From assembly GCA_020351875.1 (NCBI GenBank), contig CP070671.1, positions 2,308,055 through 2,372,054 of the forward strand: 64,000 nt of DNA. Reading direction: 5' to 3'. The notes under the pieces are model-generated. The model ran no database searches. It was not told the origin of the DNA and worked only from the letters and a program-made list of their open reading frames with translations. Below, one piece after another: positions 61,789 through 64,000 of this stretch (the stretch's first letter is position 1; each line of letters opens with the position of its first letter). Origin of the DNA: Chromatiales bacterium. Its GTDB lineage: Bacteria > Pseudomonadota > Gammaproteobacteria > Steroidobacterales > GCA-2729495. Position numbers and translations under genes: made by a program.

Positions 61789-62820
61789 ATGGAAACCGCG
61801 GCAAAGCCCGCAGAAGTCCTGATCGTGGCGGTGCCGGAGACGGCAGGCTCGGCGCTATACGGCATGCTGGACGTGCTGATGGCCGCCGGGAATATCTGGC
61901 AGACGCTGGTCAATGCGGAGGAGTCAGCCAGCTACTTCCGGGTGCGCATCGTGTCCACCCGCAAGAAGGCCTTCAGCTGCGGCAACGGCATTCCCGTGCG
62001 GCCCGATGTCTCGGTGGCGGAAGCACCGTCGGCAGACATCGTGATCCTGCCCGAACTCTGGCTGGGGCCCACCGACCACCTGCACGGCCGTTACCCGGAA
62101 CTGATGACCTGGATTCGCAGCACACATGAATCGGGCGCAACAATTTACTCGGCCTGCTCGGGCAGCATCATGCTCGCCGAAACCGGTTTGCTTGACGGGT
62201 GTGAGGCCACGTCGCACTGGGGCTACCAGGACCTGTTTCGCACCTGCTACCCGAAGGTGAAGTTTCAGGCCGAACCCAACCTGGTATTCGCCACCCCGGA
62301 TGCACGCATCGTCACGGCCGGTGGCACCACATCCTGGCACGACCTCGCACTGCACATCATTGCCCGCTTCGCGAACCCGGGGGAGGCCATGCGAATTGCG
62401 AAAGTTTACTTGTTGAAGTGGCATGCGGAGGGGCAGCTGCCCTTTGAGACCCTGGTTCGCAGTACCGAGCACGAGGACGCTGTGGTGCTCGACTGTGAGC
62501 GCTGGCTGCAGCAGCACTTTCCGGACAAACATGCCTTACAAAACGCTGTCGACAGGTCCGGGATTGCGGCCCGCACGCTGAAACGGCGCTTCAAGCGCGC
62601 GACGGGTTCGACCCTGATCGACTACCTGCAGAACCTGCGCATCGAAGAGGCCAAGCGGCTGCTGGAAACCGGCGACAGGGCACTGGACGAGATTGCCTAT
62701 GCCGCTGGCTATGAAGATCCGTCATTCTTCCGGCGGCTTTTTAAGCGCCGCACCGGGCTCAATCCCAGCGAATACCGGCGCCTCTTCAGGCCAGTGGCCG
62801 CCGCGGGCAAGGTGGCGTAG
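61789..62820 (+). CDS. AraC-family regulator with DJ-1/PfpI-type sensor domain
   Basis: 343 residues. Residues 8-190 form a class I glutamine-amidotransferase-like (DJ-1/PfpI) domain with IYSACSGSIMLAETGLLDG, where the nucleophile elbow cysteine is kept, and VTAGGTTSWHDLAL. Residues 235-335 are two AraC helix-turn-helix motifs (RSGIAARTLKRRFKRATGSTLIDYLQNLRIEEAKRLL, DEIAYAAGYEDPSFFRRLFKRRTGLNPSEYRRLF). Similar regulators (GlxA, FtrA) control small-molecule catabolism. AGGAGGAGGT upstream fixes the ATG. The effector is unknown. Confidence 0.92.
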   Translation: METAAKPAEVLIVAVPETAGSALYGMLDVLMAAGNIWQTLVNAEESASYFRVRIVSTRKKAFSCGNGIPVRPDVSVAEAPSADIVILPELWLGPTDHLHGRYPELMTWIRSTHESGATIYSACSGSIMLAETGLLDGCEATSHWGYQDLFRTCYPKVKFQAEPNLVFATPDARIVTAGGTTSWHDLALHIIARFANPGEAMRIAKVYLLKWHAEGQLPFETLVRSTEHEDAVVLDCERWLQQHFPDKHALQNAVDRSGIAARTLKRRFKRATGSTLIDYLQNLRIEEAKRLLETGDRALDEIAYAAGYEDPSFFRRLFKRRTGLNPSEYRRLFRPVAAAGKVA

Positions 62821-62875
62821 CGCCCGGAAGGCGAGGTAAATCAAGGACCAACGGGACACCCACGGTGTGCGCTGC

Positions 62876-62904
62876 TTGACAGGTCAGGGGCGGATGCTGA
62901 CAAT
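62876..62904 (+). promoter_or_regulatory. Promoter of tRNA-Met
   Basis: TTGACA (62876-62881, perfect -35) and GACAAT (62899-62904) are spaced by 17 bp, with the tRNA 5' end 16 nt further on. The next 15 nt are GC-rich, like a stringent-response discriminator. Confidence 0.75.
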
Positions 62905-62920
62905 CCGCCGTCCTTCGTGT

Positions 62921-62997
62921 GGTGATGTAGCTCAGCTGGTTAGAGCGCGGCACTCATAATGCTGAGGTCGGTGGTTCAAGTCCACCCATCACCACCA
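62921..62997 (+). tRNA. tRNA-Met (anticodon CAT, elongator type)
   Basis: The 77-nt cloverleaf has acceptor GGTGATG with CATCACC, D arm GCTC/GAGC, an anticodon stem with loop CTCATAA (CAT) and T arm GGTGG/CCACC; CCA is encoded. The pairing first base pair excludes the initiator form, and the sequence resembles E. coli elongator tRNA-Met. A lysidine-modified tRNA-Ile2 would also show CAT, which I consider less likely. Confidence 0.93.
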
Positions 62998-63012
62998 TTT
63001 CTCCCAGGTGCA

Positions 63013-63061
63013 TTCCGATCACATGGTTTACACCTTATTCCGGACACATGGTTAACACCTT
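63013..63061. repeat. Tandem terminal repeats of the insertion sequence
   Basis: Two near-identical units 25 bp apart: CACATGGTTTACACCTT (63020-63036) and CACATGGTTAACACCTT (63045-63061), each preceded by TTCCG. They lie at the 3' end of the transposase gene, whose stop codon is in the first unit, and probably form the terminal inverted-repeat region bound by the transposase. Confidence 0.75.
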
Positions 63062-64000
63062 GTCCGGGGCGAAGGGGTTTGGACCGGGTTCCACCCGGTC
63101 CTGCTCTTTGTCGAAGTAGCCCAGATCATAGGCCAGGAAGCTGACCTGCCAGACTTGGTCATCCACTTCGCGGATACCAACGAGCTGGCCGGAGAAGACT
63201 TTGCTGAAGTTGATTTTGCGGCTGCCGAAGCAGATCCGGCCGCAACGCGTCACCCGGACTGTTCGGTCGTGATACGGGTAATCGGGGTCTGAGGGTGGCT
63301 GGTAGGCCCGCGCCGAAGGTGTATACACATCGCCCGGGTAGGCGCCTGCGAGCGCCTGATGCGGCCGCTCGTGGTTGTAAACCCTCGTAAACTCGTCGAA
63401 GCGCTCCTGCTGTTGCAGGAAGTTGAAGGTAGCGGGCTTGGTGGCTTCCCTCTTCAGGGTCAGGTGCATGCGTTCGTGGCGGCCGTTCTGTTCGGGGTGT
63501 CCTGGCTTGATGCGCTGGAGGTTGATGCCGAGCTTGAGCCACCAGACGGCGAGTCTCGAGAGTCCGAACAGGGCACAGGGTGCGGCGAACGGCGTGCCAT
63601 TGTCGGTCCGTATCGCACTCGGCAGGCCGAAGTCCTTGAAGGTCCTTTCGAAAATCGAGAAGGCGAAGTCCGACTTGGTTGACTCGAGGCCCTCGCAGGT
63701 CAGCAGGTAGCGCGAGCGATAGTCCGAGATCGTCAGTGGGTAACAGTACTGCTTGTTGCCGAGCATGAACTCGCCCTTGTAGTCGGCACACCAGAGGCCA
63801 TTGGGGTAGTCAGCGCCGCTGAGCGCAGTTCCCTGGGCCTTATGGCGCTTACGTTTCCTGCGCTTGACCAGGCCATGACGATCCAGCGCCGCGTGGATCG
63901 TGCTGATCGCCGGTGTCGGGATCATCGGGTACTGGTGGACCAGTTTGTCGCGGATTTTGGGTGCGCCCCAGCTGGGATGCGCCTTCTTGATGCCAAGGAT
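63035..64000 (-). mobile_element. IS481-like transposase, 5' part beyond the window
   Basis: About 320 residues of a DDE integrase-core transposase are visible. Catalytic residues are in GLWCADYKGEF (Asp), IRTDNGTPF (Asp) and HPEQNGRHERMHLTLKRE (Glu). The part before the first in-frame ATG (63925) continues openly to the end as ILGIKKAHPSWGAPKIRDKL, typical of the helical region of IS481 proteins, so the gene starts beyond 64000. The element lies directly 3' of tRNA-Met. No frameshift is seen in the visible part, so it may be functional. Confidence 0.88.

Overview
The window is a dense, GC-rich chromosomal segment of a Gammaproteobacterium. Several gene orders typical of that class are present: apaH-apaG-rsmA-pdxA-surA-lptD, the rlpA-mltB-rodA-mrdA-mreD-mreC-mreB cell-shape block, gatCAB, prfA/prmC/moeB, and lolB-tRNA-Gln-prs-rplY-pth with ychF further on. 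Proteins resemble those of the Pseudomonas/Xanthomonas side of the class, but I cannot name a genus from sequence alone. Many starts are GTG and many neighbouring genes overlap by 4 nt.

Layout. 1-6.1 kb: a chelatase-like protein, an unknown secreted protein, a GNAT enzyme, a thioredoxin-domain DUF255 protein, lgt and thyA. 6.2-12.8 kb (minus strand): apaH to lptD, covering Ap4A turnover, 16S rRNA methylation, vitamin B6 synthesis and outer-membrane biogenesis. 12.9-14.6 kb: murU, a GNAT enzyme and a small secreted protein. 14.6-25.0 kb (minus strand): lipB, a DUF493 gene, a D-amino-acid aminotransferase, a DD-carboxypeptidase and the whole rod-shape and lytic-transglycosylase cluster. 25.1-28.3 kb: gatCAB. 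28.3-29.0 kb: a VapBC toxin-antitoxin pair.

29.1-34.6 kb is a methionine-cycle operon: an ArsR-type HTH fused to a methyltransferase domain, then metF and metH, preceded by a perfect 24-bp palindrome. 34.8-38.3 kb holds an M48 metalloprotease with TPRs, an RRM RNA-binding protein and a membrane-anchored ferrochelatase-like protein. 38.4-44.2 kb holds moeB-prmC and prfA, separated by a sulfur module (a PLP transsulfuration enzyme, two YeeE/YedE half-transporters and cysteine synthase). 44.2-49.6 kb: a TPR lipoprotein, lolB, tRNA-Gln, prs, a 550-bp structured gap, rplY and pth.

49.6-57.7 kb separates pth from ychF and looks like an accessory insertion. It holds a five-gene minus-strand set (RND adaptor, RND pump, outer-membrane factor, a six-helix K+-channel-like protein and a small periplasmic protein) and a short 'core MetE' methionine synthase of the MesD type. 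57.8-62.8 kb: ychF, an unknown outer-membrane protein, an atypical NAD-binding protein, an OsmC protein and an AraC/DJ-1 regulator. 62.9-64.0 kb: tRNA-Met followed by an IS481-like insertion sequence that runs off the end.

The best leads for something new are the efflux-plus-ion-channel operon, the combination of a palindrome-controlled metF-metH operon with a second MesD-like methionine synthase, the membrane-anchored chelatase-like protein, and the structured DNA between prs and rplY.
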